NCBI GenBank assembly: GCA_016290325.1
Contig: JAEETL010000007.1
Coordinates: forward strand, 1 to 64,000
Direction: 5' to 3'
DNA: 64,000 nt
Source of the DNA: Muribaculaceae bacterium
GTDB lineage: Bacteria; Bacteroidota; Bacteroidia; Bacteroidales; Muribaculaceae
Shown here: one piece after another, positions 36,722 through 45,254 of the stretch
How positions within the stretch are numbered: the first letter of the stretch is position 1
How the letters are laid out: every line of letters begins with the position of its first letter
The notes under the pieces: model-generated
Seen by the model: the letters and a program-made list of their open reading frames with translations, nothing else
Told to the model about the DNA's origin: nothing
Database searches by the model: none
Position numbers and translations under genes: made by a program

Positions 36722-37540
36722 TTATACAATTTTATCTATTTGGTTGATGGCCTCCTTGAGGCTGGTTAAACGTTTCAGCAGGCCCTCAAGTAAATCCAAC
36801 CGCAGCATATTGGCGCCATCGCTCTTGGCCTGGGACGGGTCTTGATGGGTTTCCAGGAAAAGACCATCGGCACCTGCGGCAATAGCAGTGCGTGCCAAAG
36901 TCTCGATAAGCTCAGGACGTCCTCCGGTCACTCCCCCACCCTGGTTGGGCTGCTGCAGCGAGTGCGTAATATCGACAATGACTGGCGCGAAAGCCTGCAT
37001 CACCGGCACTCCACGGAAGTCCACCACAAGGTCCTGATATCCGAAGGTTGTGCCGCGTTCAGTAATCATCACCTCATCATTACCAGCATCGCGCACCTTT
37101 TGAACGGCAAATCGCATAGACTCGGGAGCCAGGAATTGCCCCTTCTTGATGTTCACCAAGCGGCCAGTGTGGGCAGCAGCAACCAACAAGTCGGTCTGTC
37201 GGCACAGGAAAGCGGGAATCTGCAGCACATCGACAAACTCGGCGGCGATATCGGCCTCAACCGGCTCATGGATATCGGTTACAACCGGAATTTTGAATGT
37301 CTCACCCACCTTACGCAGGATTTTCAGCGCTTTCTCGTCACCAATACCAGTGAACGAATCCATACGCGAACGATTAGCCTTGCGGTAACTGCCCTTGAAC
37401 ACATAAGGGATATCCAGCTCCTGGGTGATCTTGAGTGCTTTCTCGGCAATATCCATCGCCATCTCCTCGCCCTCGATGACACAGGGTCCAGCGAGCAGGA
37501 AAAAGTTGTGTCGTGGCGATGACAATAGTTGTTTCAACAT
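36722..37540 (-). CDS. kdsA: 3-deoxy-8-phosphooctulonate synthase (KDO-8-P synthase)
   Basis: A 272-residue enzyme that joins phosphoenolpyruvate and arabinose-5-phosphate to make KDO-8-phosphate for LPS. Signatures are LAGPCVIEGE, FKGSYRKANRSR, TERGTTFGYQDLVVDFRG and DITHSLQQPN. The Cys in AGPCVIE is the metal ligand of metal-dependent (class II) enzymes; E. coli has Asn there. It follows rsmE by 25 bases in the same run. Confidence 0.96.
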   Translation of the reverse strand: MLKQLLSSPRHNFFLLAGPCVIEGEEMAMDIAEKALKITQELDIPYVFKGSYRKANRSRMDSFTGIGDEKALKILRKVGETFKIPVVTDIHEPVEADIAAEFVDVLQIPAFLCRQTDLLVAAAHTGRLVNIKKGQFLAPESMRFAVQKVRDAGNDEVMITERGTTFGYQDLVVDFRGVPVMQAFAPVIVDITHSLQQPNQGGGVTGGRPELIETLARTAIAAGADGLFLETHQDPSQAKSDGANMLRLDLLEGLLKRLTSLKEAINQIDKIV

Positions 37541-37565
37541 ATTTCGATGTAATGTGTTATAATTA

Positions 37566-38288
37566 TCAGTATTTGTTTCTCATATCCAGCACATGGAGGG
37601 CAGCGACGGCCATCATGCCGGCTGTCTCGGTGCGCAAGCGGCTCTCTCCCAGCGTTACCGGCAAATAACCGGCAGCGGTAGCAGCCTCCACTTCTTCGGG
37701 GCTGAAGTCACCCTCAGGGCCGATGAGCACTAGTGCATCTTTTCCCGGCTGGTAAACATCAGCGAGGGTACGCCGCTCTTCTCGAGGCAACATTTCGTCA
37801 CAATAGGCGATACAACAAGTGCCCTTAAAGGGCTCTGCCAGCACCTGCTCCATCGGTGTCATCTCGTCAAGTCGGGGAAGCGTCGCTTTGAGCGATTGCT
37901 TCATGGCCGAAACCATTATTTTGCGAAGGCGTTCGGTTTTGAGCACCGTACGCTCGCTATTATGGCACCTAAGCGGAATAATGCGGTCCACACCCATCTC
38001 CACGCTTTTCTCCACTAACCATTCCATGCGGTCAAGATTCTTTGTAGGCGCGACGCCTAGCACAATCTGATGCCCCCAGTGAGGGGGTTGATTTTGCTTG
38101 TCCAGCACCTCGACAGCACACCGCTTGGGGTGTGCCATCGCGATGCGGCAAGTGTATAGGTTTCCGTTCCCGTCCACCACCTCGATGGTAGAGCCCTCGC
38201 CCATACGCAACACCTTGACGCAGTGCTTGGAATCCTCCTCGCCCAGCGTCAATGTGTCGGCTATGTCAGGACAGTAGAAACGGTGCAT
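37566..38288 (-). CDS. rsmE: 16S rRNA (uracil-1498-N3)-methyltransferase
   Basis: A 240-residue SPOUT-class methyltransferase. The N-terminal PUA-like part is about 1-70 and the knot domain follows. Signatures are VDRIIPLRCHNSERTV, LVLIGPEGDFSPEEVEAA and TLGESRLRTETAGMMAVAAL near the C-terminus. It methylates U1498 of 16S rRNA. It lies 6 bases after the permease gene. Confidence 0.94.
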   Translation of the reverse strand: MHRFYCPDIADTLTLGEEDSKHCVKVLRMGEGSTIEVVDGNGNLYTCRIAMAHPKRCAVEVLDKQNQPPHWGHQIVLGVAPTKNLDRMEWLVEKSVEMGVDRIIPLRCHNSERTVLKTERLRKIMVSAMKQSLKATLPRLDEMTPMEQVLAEPFKGTCCIAYCDEMLPREERRTLADVYQPGKDALVLIGPEGDFSPEEVEAATAAGYLPVTLGESRLRTETAGMMAVAALHVLDMRNKY

Positions 38289-38294
38289 CTCTCC

Positions 38295-39617
38295 TTATTT
38301 GCTCTCGCGTACGTGTTTGTACTTGAACAGGAACATGAACGACACGGCCACAACAAGGGCAAACGCGGCGAAAATGTACCAAGCGGTGCTCCAGCTGGTA
38401 GCGGTATTGCCCACCAGGAAGCCATCGTCGGTCCAGTGGCACAGGCTGTTGACAATCGCACCAGCAGCCAGGGTGCCGATGGTGGCGCCCAAACCGTTGG
38501 TCATCAACATGAACAGACCCTGAGCCGAAGCCTTGATGTTGGGATCACATTCCTTGTCAACGAAGATACCGCCCGAGACATTGAAGAAGTCAAATGCCAC
38601 TCCATAAACCAGGCAAGACAGCACAATCAGGATGACACCAGGCCATGCGGGATTACCGGCACCGAAGAAGCCGAACCTCAATACCCAAGCGAACATGGCG
38701 ATGAGCATCACCACCTTGATGCCGTAACGCTTCAGGAAGAACGGGATGAGCAGGATGCATAACGCCTCGGCAATCTGTGAGAGCGACACGAGCATCGTGG
38801 CATTGTTAGCGCCAAAGGTATCGGCCATTGCGGGATCACTCTTGAAATGGGTCAGATAGGGGGTGGCAAAGCCGTTGGTCACCTGAAGTGACATACCCAA
38901 TAATGCCGAGAAGATGAAGAACAGGGCCATCTTCTTGGTCTTGAACAGCTTAAAGGCGTTCAAACCCAGCGATTCGACAAGCGACTGAGATTCTTTCTTC
39001 ACCAGCTTGCACTGCGGCAAGGTCATGCAGTACATGAACAGCACGAAGCTCAACAGGCCAGATACCATGAACTGCATATAGGTGTACTGGAACTTGTTAG
39101 CGTTCTCGCCAAGTGTGAAGCTAAAACTACCACCGTCAAGCACGGCACAATTCACGAACCACATCGTGGCGATAAAGCCAATCGTGCCAAACACGCGGAT
39201 GGGCGGGAAGTCCTTCTCGGTATCCATGCCATTGTCCTTAAGCAAAGTAAAGGCAACAGTGTTGGACAAGGCCAGAGTAGGCATGTAGAATGCGACACTC
39301 AACGTGTAAATCGTGATGAATGCCATCTTATTAGGCTCGGGATTGGTCATGCCCATATAGGCCAGAGCAATCATCGCCATACCTGCAATCAAATGGCAAA
39401 TGCCCAATAGACGTTGGGGTTGGATGTACTTGTCAGCCACAATGCCCATCAGTGTAGGCATGAAGATTGACACGATGCCCTGAATAGCATAGAACAATGA
39501 AATCTCGGTGCCCATGCCAGCACGTCCCAGATAGTTGCCCATGCAAGTCAGGTAAGCGCCCCACACGGCAAACTCCAGGAAATTCATCACAATGAGTCTT
39601 AACTTTAAATTCTTCAT
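38295..39617 (-). CDS. MFS nucleoside permease (NupG/XapB-like)
   Basis: A 440-residue inner-membrane transporter with 12 helices. The start KLRLIVMNFLEFAVWGAYLTCMGNYL and the motif MPTLMGIVADKYI are typical of nucleoside:H+ symporters of the NHS family. Conserved GVAFDFFNVSGGIFVDKE lies in the second half. It most likely imports nucleosides. It lies in the mnmA-to-tamL run, 54 bases after the bifunctional-nuclease gene. Confidence 0.88.
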   Translation of the reverse strand: MKNLKLRLIVMNFLEFAVWGAYLTCMGNYLGRAGMGTEISLFYAIQGIVSIFMPTLMGIVADKYIQPQRLLGICHLIAGMAMIALAYMGMTNPEPNKMAFITIYTLSVAFYMPTLALSNTVAFTLLKDNGMDTEKDFPPIRVFGTIGFIATMWFVNCAVLDGGSFSFTLGENANKFQYTYMQFMVSGLLSFVLFMYCMTLPQCKLVKKESQSLVESLGLNAFKLFKTKKMALFFIFSALLGMSLQVTNGFATPYLTHFKSDPAMADTFGANNATMLVSLSQIAEALCILLIPFFLKRYGIKVVMLIAMFAWVLRFGFFGAGNPAWPGVILIVLSCLVYGVAFDFFNVSGGIFVDKECDPNIKASAQGLFMLMTNGLGATIGTLAAGAIVNSLCHWTDDGFLVGNTATSWSTAWYIFAAFALVVAVSFMFLFKYKHVRESK

Positions 39618-39671
39618 CTTGAATCGTTATTTTTAATATGTATAATCTGCAAAATTAATAAAAAAGGGTAA

Positions 39672-40268
39672 TCACTCTCCACTTTGCTGCGGATTAGTTT
39701 TGCGGGCGATGATTTTTTGGATTTTGGCCGCGCGTTCATACTGCTCCTTATCCACATAGTGCTGCATGCGCTGCTCCAACTTCTCCACAGGCAGGTCCTC
39801 AAGACGAACGTGGCGCTGCGCCTTGTAATTGCCGTCCTGACGCCACTCATAGCTGGTGAGTGACATCACGTCGGGCGTAGTGTATATTGGGGCACCGGTG
39901 CGCAGGGCGATAGCGATCGCGTCGCTCGTGCGGGCATCAATATCCACCTCAACCTTACCATCAGTCAAGTGAAGCATCGAGGCAAACACGCCCTCCTTGA
40001 AACTATAGATGGTCACCCGTTTAAGTTCAACGCCATAGGCATGGAACATGCTGACGAACAGGTCATGAGTCAACGGCCTCGACGGCATTACCTGCTCGAG
40101 ATGCACGGCAATAGACTGTGCCTCGGCAGCCCCCACAACGATGGGTATGCGCCTTGCTTCGTCGGGCGTACTGTCGGCATTTTCCAGCAACAACGCATAG
40201 GCACCGGCCTGAACCTCGCTGCGTGTGATGCCCAGCACTTTCAACTCTATCAAATCGTTATTATCCAT
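39672..40268 (-). CDS. Bifunctional nuclease family (DUF151) protein
   Basis: A 198-residue protein. The core (about 1-135) has the DUF151 features: LKVLGITRSEVQAGAYALLLE, RRIPIVVGAAEAQSIAVHLE and VDIDARTSDAIAIALRTGAPIY. A C-terminal UvrB/C-type helical motif (KLEQRMQHYVDKEQYERAAKIQKI) ends the protein. Family members have been reported as DNases/RNases; the role here is not known. The frame runs up to a TTG at 40289 inside mnmA; the first ATG is 40268. Confidence 0.88.
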   Translation of the reverse strand: MDNNDLIELKVLGITRSEVQAGAYALLLENADSTPDEARRIPIVVGAAEAQSIAVHLEQVMPSRPLTHDLFVSMFHAYGVELKRVTIYSFKEGVFASMLHLTDGKVEVDIDARTSDAIAIALRTGAPIYTTPDVMSLTSYEWRQDGNYKAQRHVRLEDLPVEKLEQRMQHYVDKEQYERAAKIQKIIARKTNPQQSGE

Positions 40269-40285
40269 ATATCGCTTTATTTCAG

Positions 40286-41350
40286 TCAATTAGTTATTAT
40301 GCCGCTACCATAGCACAAATGGCCACTTGCGTCATAAATGACGGCAAACTGGCCTGGAGCAATGCCTTGAACGTCCTCCGCGCTATCGATGACCCATTGA
40401 CGGTCACCAATGCGGGTAAACTTGCCTCTCATGATATGGGGCGTGTGGCGGTTTTTAAACATGATATCAACCGATCCTTCAACACCCTCCCAAGGATTGC
40501 CCGAGATGAAGTGCATCTCATCAAGCCTGAGCGTGCGGCCATATTGCTTGTCGGTTCCATAACCGTTTGAGACGTAGATAACGTTCTCATCCACATTCTT
40601 GCGTACTACATACCATGGTCCACCACTCAGTCCCAGGCCCTTGCGCTGACCAATGGTGTGGAACCAGTAGCCGCGGTGCTGACCCAGTTTGCGACCCGTT
40701 TCCAATTCGATGATGGGGCCAGGCCGCTCGCCCAAGTGACGACGGATGAAGTCATTATAGTCAATTTGCCCCAAGAAGCAGATACCCTGACTGTCGCGAC
40801 GGTGGGCATTGGGCAAATGAGCCGCTTCGGCAATGCGCCGCACCTCTTCCTTGGGTAGCGAGCCTATCGGGAACATGACATGTTTGAGTTGGTCGTAGGT
40901 GATCTGCGCCAGAAAATCGGTTTGATCCTTGACGGGATCGACTGCAGTGGCCAAATATTTCACGCCATCAACTACCTCAGTCGTAGCATAATGTCCCGTG
41001 GCAGTCATGTCAAAATCTTTCCCCCAACGCTCCTCAAAAAAGCCAAACTTAATCATGCGGTTGCACATCATGTCAGGATTAGGCGTGAGGCCGGCTTTGA
41101 CAGTGCGCAAGGCATATTCCATCACATGGTCCCAATACTCCTCATGCAACGACACCACCTCTAACGGCAGGCCATAACGATGGGCGATGAGGGTACACAT
41201 CTCAATATCTTCCTCGGCACTGCAATCGCCCTCATCATTATCCATTCCGATGCGGATGTAAAACAGGTGCAAGTCCTCGCCCTGCTCCTTAAGCTGGTGA
41301 ACGACGACCGCGCTATCAACGCCTCCTGATATGAGTACTGCAATTGCCAT
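40286..41350 (-). CDS. mnmA: tRNA-specific 2-thiouridylase
   Basis: A 354-residue ATP-pyrophosphatase that makes 2-thiouridine at position 34 of Lys, Glu and Gln tRNAs. The PP-loop is [10 protein letters not shown]. The two catalytic cysteines are in [12 protein letters not shown] and SQGICFLGQ. The tRNA-binding segment [11 protein letters not shown] and the C-terminal barrel are present. It is shorter at the N-terminus than many MnmA proteins, but all key residues are there. It lies 19 bases after the DoxX gene. Confidence 0.94.
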   Translation of the reverse strand: MAIAVLISGGVDSAVVVHQLKEQGEDLHLFYIRIGMDNDEGDCSAEEDIEMCTLIAHRYGLPLEVVSLHEEYWDHVMEYALRTVKAGLTPNPDMMCNRMIKFGFFEERWGKDFDMTATGHYATTEVVDGVKYLATAVDPVKDQTDFLAQITYDQLKHVMFPIGSLPKEEVRRIAEAAHLPNAHRRDSQGICFLGQIDYNDFIRRHLGERPGPIIELETGRKLGQHRGYWFHTIGQRKGLGLSGGPWYVVRKNVDENVIYVSNGYGTDKQYGRTLRLDEMHFISGNPWEGVEGSVDIMFKNRHTPHIMRGKFTRIGDRQWVIDSAEDVQGIAPGQFAVIYDASGHLCYGSGIITN

Positions 41351-41369
41351 ACAATTAAAATCCAGTCAG

Positions 41370-41855
41370 TTATGCTTTATCGAGCACCTCTTCCTCAACG
41401 GGGCTCTCAGTAAAATGGGCTGCGATGATATAGTCCAGTGAAATCTTTCCTGGTCCCGACAAGAGCATGAAAATGAAAATGCCGATGAACATCACAGGGT
41501 AACCAGGCTGAAAGTTGTATAGTTGGTCAGTTACCGACGCCTCAGAAGACATGATGACATTCTCGGCAACCAGCATCATCCCCAACGGGAAAAGCACAGC
41601 CAGGCGCGTGAGCAGACCCAGCATGATGCACACCGCGCACAGCATTTCGACAATGACCAGCGCGGTAACCGAGGCCTCGGGCGACATACCCATGAAACCG
41701 TTAAAAGTGGGCACGATCTGGTCAAAATTCAACATCTGGCGGATGCACAACTGCAAGAACATGATACCCGTGAACAGGCGCAGGAACAAACGCGACAGGT
41801 TACTGTAGGTGTGCCCCACACTATAAAGAAACAGGTTTTTGAAAAAATTAGTCAT
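41370..41855 (-). CDS. DoxX family membrane protein
   Basis: A 161-residue, four-helix inner-membrane protein. LFLRLFTGIMFL, the long second helix LVIVEMLCAVCIMLGLLTRLAVLFPLGMMLV (in parts) and PVMFIGIFIFMLLSGPGKISLDY fit the DoxX/DoxD-like family. Members are often linked to respiratory or thiol chemistry; no specific role can be given. It starts 3 bases after the preceding gene, so coupled translation is likely. Confidence 0.85.
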   Translation of the reverse strand: MTNFFKNLFLYSVGHTYSNLSRLFLRLFTGIMFLQLCIRQMLNFDQIVPTFNGFMGMSPEASVTALVIVEMLCAVCIMLGLLTRLAVLFPLGMMLVAENVIMSSEASVTDQLYNFQPGYPVMFIGIFIFMLLSGPGKISLDYIIAAHFTESPVEEEVLDKA

Positions 41856-41858
41856 AAT

Positions 41859-42761
41859 CTAGTCAAATAAATAGTTGGGGTTCACAGCCGACATCAGCCC
41901 CTCGACCGAAAGGCTCTTATTGACGATGGTGCGCTGCTCATCAAGCACATAGCAACAAGGAAAAGCGCGCAAGTCCAACTGTTTGAGCAAGTCAGCATTA
42001 CAACCCACAATCCAGTTGTTGGCATATCCAGCTGCAACAGTCGCCCATTCGGAGGTGTACTTATTCATGCTTAGGCACACCAACGTGGAATTACCTGAAT
42101 CCAACAGAGCATTCAGGGCCACATCGGTGCTCAGGCGAAGGCGCCCAATGGTACTATCGGTACTGTCATCAACAAACAACAGCAAATAACTCTTTGCGGG
42201 AAATTCGCTTAACCTCCGCTTAACGCCATCGGTATCGATGAATTCAAAATCCAGTGTTGCTCCCACCTGAACAGCATTGATGCGAGCCAGTTGGGCACCA
42301 TAATGATCACGTACGTCCTTAGGCAACTTCTTGGATGAGGCAAGCGCCTTGGCAAATGCCACATACACCTCATCGCTCCAATACTCAGCCTCGGTTCCAT
42401 ACAGCGCGCGCTCAGCCACCTCGCCCACCCTTTGCAGGTTAGAGGTATTAGATTGTGCTTTGTTCACAAAATCACGCACGGTTGACATGACAACATTGCG
42501 ATGTCCGTAGCGGAAAAAATCCACGAAATCTCTAAAGGTGTTCTCAAACGTCTCTAAATCTTTAATGGGCTTGCTGATGTCATAGTTATCCCAAAAGTGG
42601 GTAATGATATAATTGCAGCGGGCCTCAAGCGTGGAGCAGGTGTCAGGAGCCATTGGATAGGCAAACAGGGTACCCGGCAACTGCTCGGCAAGCTGCCCCT
42701 GAGCTGATAATCGCAAACCAGCCAACATCAATGCGATGATTATCAGAGTAATACGTCTCAT
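41859..42761 (-). CDS. Secreted thioredoxin-fold protein (DUF5106-like)
   Basis: A 300-residue protein with a signal peptide (MRRITLIIIALMLAGLRLSAQ). The N-terminal helical half resembles DUF5106. The second half (about 160-300) looks like a thioredoxin/AhpC fold (VGATLDFEFIDTDGVKRRL, YLLLFVDDS, FPCCYVLDEQRTIVNK). The CxxC active site expected after the first strand is missing (DDSTDST in its place), so redox activity is doubtful. It is the first gene of the nine-gene run; I see no consensus promoter upstream. Confidence 0.75.
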   Translation of the reverse strand: MRRITLIIIALMLAGLRLSAQGQLAEQLPGTLFAYPMAPDTCSTLEARCNYIITHFWDNYDISKPIKDLETFENTFRDFVDFFRYGHRNVVMSTVRDFVNKAQSNTSNLQRVGEVAERALYGTEAEYWSDEVYVAFAKALASSKKLPKDVRDHYGAQLARINAVQVGATLDFEFIDTDGVKRRLSEFPAKSYLLLFVDDSTDSTIGRLRLSTDVALNALLDSGNSTLVCLSMNKYTSEWATVAAGYANNWIVGCNADLLKQLDLRAFPCCYVLDEQRTIVNKSLSVEGLMSAVNPNYLFD

Positions 42762-43021
42762 TTCCAGTTATACTTTAACTTTCTGTTATTATTTAACCTG
42801 CTAAATTACTATAAATGCGTCAAATTGTAATGCTTCACGACCCCAAAAATCTTAGCACTTCAACATTTTTTCACATAAAACGATTCCAAGTGGCAACAAC
42901 ATGCAATATCATCCAATAAGCAGCTAATGAAAAACCGCCATTTCGCACTTTTACCATGAGAGAAACAGCGTTACTATAGATATTATTCATCCACGACAAA
43001 AGCATTGGCAGCATATGGACA

Positions 43022-43135
43022 GATAAAACACAAAATGGCCGGAAACGCGATTAGGTTTCCAGCCATCTATCATTACGCTTCTTGGGGTTTTCAAGCGTCA
43101 GTAATTCATCATGAGGGTCAAAAATTTTGATGCAC
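43022..43135 (-). ncRNA. Candidate small RNA with terminator
   Basis: On the minus strand a TAATTTTG box at 43142-43135 precedes a short stretch with the hairpin ACGCTT (43098-43093 region) / AAGCGT (43080-43075). A second hairpin, ATGGC-GGAAAC / GTTTCC-GCCAT (43066-43035), follows with one wobble pair, then TTTTGTGTTTTATC. Only a four-codon frame is present. No -33 TTG is found, so this is a tentative call. Confidence 0.3.
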
Positions 43136-43424
43136 AAAATTACAGCCAGTAATAATCCTAAAATTATGAAAAACGCCGAAAATCGTTTGGATAATTTGTT
43201 TTTTTTGACCTAAAACTTGTGTTTTTTTAACCAACAAACACCATAAATTATTTAAAGACAATATATTACAAAATCAAACGCCAACTATACTTTTCTACTA
43301 TTCCTTTTTACAAACATGTTATTTCTACACGTCAAGTATGGAAGAGCAGAAAACCCATTTGCATCTCCTCAAGACATATGGACTCATTTATTAATGCTAT
43401 AGATCGTGTTCTCATGAGACACCA

Positions 43425-43455
43425 GAAAAGCAGCCGGCCCTCTAGGACCGGCTGC
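43425..43455 (-). terminator. Terminator after the PAS gene
   Basis: GCAGCCGG (43430-43437) pairs with CCGGCTGC (43448-43455); on the minus strand it is followed by TTTTCTGG. Confidence 0.8.
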
Positions 43456-43508
43456 CATTATAACAAAGGAAAAATAATTGCGGATTCTTACAATAGCATT
43501 TTAAGGGA

Positions 43509-43871
43509 TTAGGACCTGACGTAGTGGGGCATTTCCTGGGGGATGACCATGGAGATCTCGACCATGCCGCGGACATTGCCGTCGCTATCGCGCCATGGAG
43601 TCTGGTAAATCATCTTCTTAACGCCCTGCTTGTCAATGGTGTAGCAGTTGACGGTGTCGGTGGCGATCATGTGGCGAATTTTCTCCTGGGACTTCGCGCT
43701 GTGGCAGGGCATCATGTTCTGGCCCAGCATGGTGCGTCCGTCCTTATCAAAGGTGGCCCTCGACCGCTCGTTCATAAAAATCACTTTCCCCTCCAGGTCA
43801 CTCACGGTGATGGCACAATGGGTTCCCTCGGCCCAAGCGAGGGCTTCGTTGATGATATCTTGCTCGTTCAT
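43509..43871 (-). CDS. Stand-alone PAS-domain protein
   Basis: A 120-residue protein that is a single PAS domain with no output domain. The fold is visible from AITVSDLEGKVIFMNERSRATF to VRGMVEISMVIPQE. The segment MMPCHSAKSQEKIRHMI resembles the CHPPKS segment in the PAS part of DUF438 proteins. It may sense a small ligand or redox state; the Cys-His pair is worth testing as a cofactor site. It starts 12 bases after the 2-hydroxyacid dehydrogenase gene, in one transcript closed by the hairpin at 43425-43455. Confidence 0.85.
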   Translation of the reverse strand: MNEQDIINEALAWAEGTHCAITVSDLEGKVIFMNERSRATFDKDGRTMLGQNMMPCHSAKSQEKIRHMIATDTVNCYTIDKQGVKKMIYQTPWRDSDGNVRGMVEISMVIPQEMPHYVRS

Positions 43872-43883
43872 TGGTATTTAAGT

Positions 43884-44846
43884 TTATCGGTTAACGACAT
43901 TGACGGGTTTGCCGTCGAGATAGGCTGCGACGTTGCTGGTGATGACGTCCATCAGGCGCACGCGGGCCTCGAAGCTGGTCCAGCCGATGTGAGGCGTGAG
44001 ATAGCAGTTGCGGGCCGTGAGCAGGGGATGGTCGGCTGCGGGCGGTTCGACACTGGTGCAGTCCACGGCGGCGGCATAGAGGTGCCCGCTGTTCAGCGCG
44101 TCAGCCAGTGCTTGCTCATCGATGAGCGCACCACGGGCCATATTGAGCACGATGGAGCCCTTCTTCATCATGGCCAAGCGCTCGGCATTGATCATGCCAG
44201 TCGTTTCGGCGTTAAGCGGACAGTGCAGGGTGAGCACGTCGCTGGTGCGCATCAGGTGTTCCAGATTATCGGCCTTGAGGATGCCCTCGGGCAATTGGTC
44301 GGGAGTCTTGCTGGTAAATGCCATCACGCGCATATTCATCGCTTGGGCGATGCGGGCCACGGCGCTGCCGATGTTGCCCATACCCACGACACCCATCTGC
44401 TTGCCAGCCAACTCAATAAGCGGAGTATTGAAATAGGCGTAGCTGCCGCAGTTGGTCCACTTCAGGTCACGGGCCTCGTCGGTGTAATGCTGGGGCTGCC
44501 AGCAAATGTTAAGCAAGTGGGCAATGGTCAATTGAGCCACGCTGTCGGTGCTGTAGGCCGGCACGTTGGTCACCACAATACCACGACGGCTAGCCTCGGC
44601 AATATCAGCGACGTTGAATCCCGTCGCCATCACACCGATATACTTCAAATCGGGCAGTTGGGCAATGGCATCAGCGGTGATAGGAACTTTGTTGGTCAGC
44701 ACCATCTCGGCCCCTTGACAACGCTCGACCACAGTGTCGGCGGTGCCGAAGTCATAAATGTCACAGGGGGCAAGTGCCCTCATCGGTTCCCACGACAGGT
44801 CGCCAGGATTGCCGGCATAACCGTCAAGAATGACTATTTTTCTCAT
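43884..44846 (-). CDS. D-2-hydroxyacid dehydrogenase (glycerate dehydrogenase-like)
   Basis: A 320-residue NAD-dependent enzyme. The nucleotide site is GVVGMGNIGSAVARIAQAM. The catalytic triad is Arg in NMARGALIDEQAL, Glu in CTSVEPPAADHPL and His in LTPHIGWTS. The sequence is closest by eye to hydroxypyruvate/glycerate dehydrogenases, which interconvert D-glycerate and hydroxypyruvate; other 2-keto acids are possible. It has a consensus promoter (44890-44919) divergent from the HU genes and is followed by the PAS gene. Confidence 0.9.
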   Translation of the reverse strand: MRKIVILDGYAGNPGDLSWEPMRALAPCDIYDFGTADTVVERCQGAEMVLTNKVPITADAIAQLPDLKYIGVMATGFNVADIAEASRRGIVVTNVPAYSTDSVAQLTIAHLLNICWQPQHYTDEARDLKWTNCGSYAYFNTPLIELAGKQMGVVGMGNIGSAVARIAQAMNMRVMAFTSKTPDQLPEGILKADNLEHLMRTSDVLTLHCPLNAETTGMINAERLAMMKKGSIVLNMARGALIDEQALADALNSGHLYAAAVDCTSVEPPAADHPLLTARNCYLTPHIGWTSFEARVRLMDVITSNVAAYLDGKPVNVVNR

Positions 44847-44889
44847 AAATCTTAAAATTTTTCAGTCTATAGGGTATTTTATCACGTCA

Positions 44890-44919
44890 CAAAATTAAAA
44901 GAAAAATGCCGAATAACAA
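44890..44919 (-). promoter_or_regulatory. Promoter of the hydroxyacid dehydrogenase-PAS pair
   Basis: On the minus strand TTG (44919-44917), 19 bases, TAATTTTG (44897-44890). The initiation site would be about 40 bases before the ATG. Confidence 0.72.
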
Positions 44920-44929
44920 AAAATATCGT

Positions 44930-44937
44930 TAATTTTG
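44930..44937 (+). promoter_or_regulatory. -7 box of the HU gene pair
   Basis: TAATTTTG lies 25 bases before the ATG at 44963 and back to back with the divergent promoter. No TTG at -33 is seen. Confidence 0.5.
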
Positions 44938-44962
44938 CGGATTGTAAAATAAAGGATTTCCT

Positions 44963-45235
44963 ATGGATAATAAGAAACTGGTTGAGACTGTCGCCTCGAA
45001 TATGGGCCGCACAACCCAAGACATCAACAAGCTAATCGAAGCTTTCGCTGGCGTTTTGCGCACTCGCTGTGGCGAGATGGATAGTGTGATTGTGCCCGGT
45101 TTTGGCACCTTTGAACCCAAAAAACGCAACGAGCGTGTCATGCAACATCCCAAAACGGGCAAGCGCATGCTCGTTCCGCCCAAGATTGTGCTCGGTTTCA
45201 AGGTAAGCAATGTGCTCAAGGCTAAACTCAAGTGA
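44963..45235 (+). CDS. HU/IHF family DNA-binding protein
   Basis: A 90-residue nucleoid protein with the complete HU fold. The N-terminal helices (KKLVETVASNMGRTTQDINKLI), the GFGTFEPKKRNER turn and the DNA-binding arm (QHPKTGKRMLVPPKIVLGFK) are all visible. It probably binds DNA as a dimer. It is followed after 19 bases by a second HU-type gene that carries a membrane anchor, so the two may form heterodimers; that is inference. Confidence 0.93.
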   Translation: MDNKKLVETVASNMGRTTQDINKLIEAFAGVLRTRCGEMDSVIVPGFGTFEPKKRNERVMQHPKTGKRMLVPPKIVLGFKVSNVLKAKLK

Positions 45236-45240
45236 AAAAG

Positions 45241-45254
45241 AAAGGAGAAAGAGC
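45241..45254 (+). promoter_or_regulatory. Shine-Dalgarno site of the HU-LysM gene
   Basis: AAAGGAGAAAGAGC directly precedes the ATG at 45255. A purine-rich GGAG is unusual in this window and fixes the start there, although the frame is open from 45210. Confidence 0.7.

Larger units (their letters stand above)
42762..43508. other. Gene-free region with hairpins and a shared AT-rich repeat
   Basis: About 750 bases. It holds the PAS-gene terminator (43425-43455), an AT-rich block similar to 26513-26640 (43122-43250), and on the minus strand a TAATTTTG box (43142-43135) about 70 bases before a terminator-like hairpin (43022-43066). No protein gene is seen. Confidence 0.6.

Noticed and set aside
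41859-42761. Active thiol-disulfide oxidoreductase
   Set aside because: The fold resembles thioredoxin, but the CxxC motif is missing at the expected site.
43524-44855. Plus-strand frame of 443 codons across the PAS and dehydrogenase genes
   Set aside because: It spans two well-supported minus-strand genes and their junction, so it is a coding shadow.
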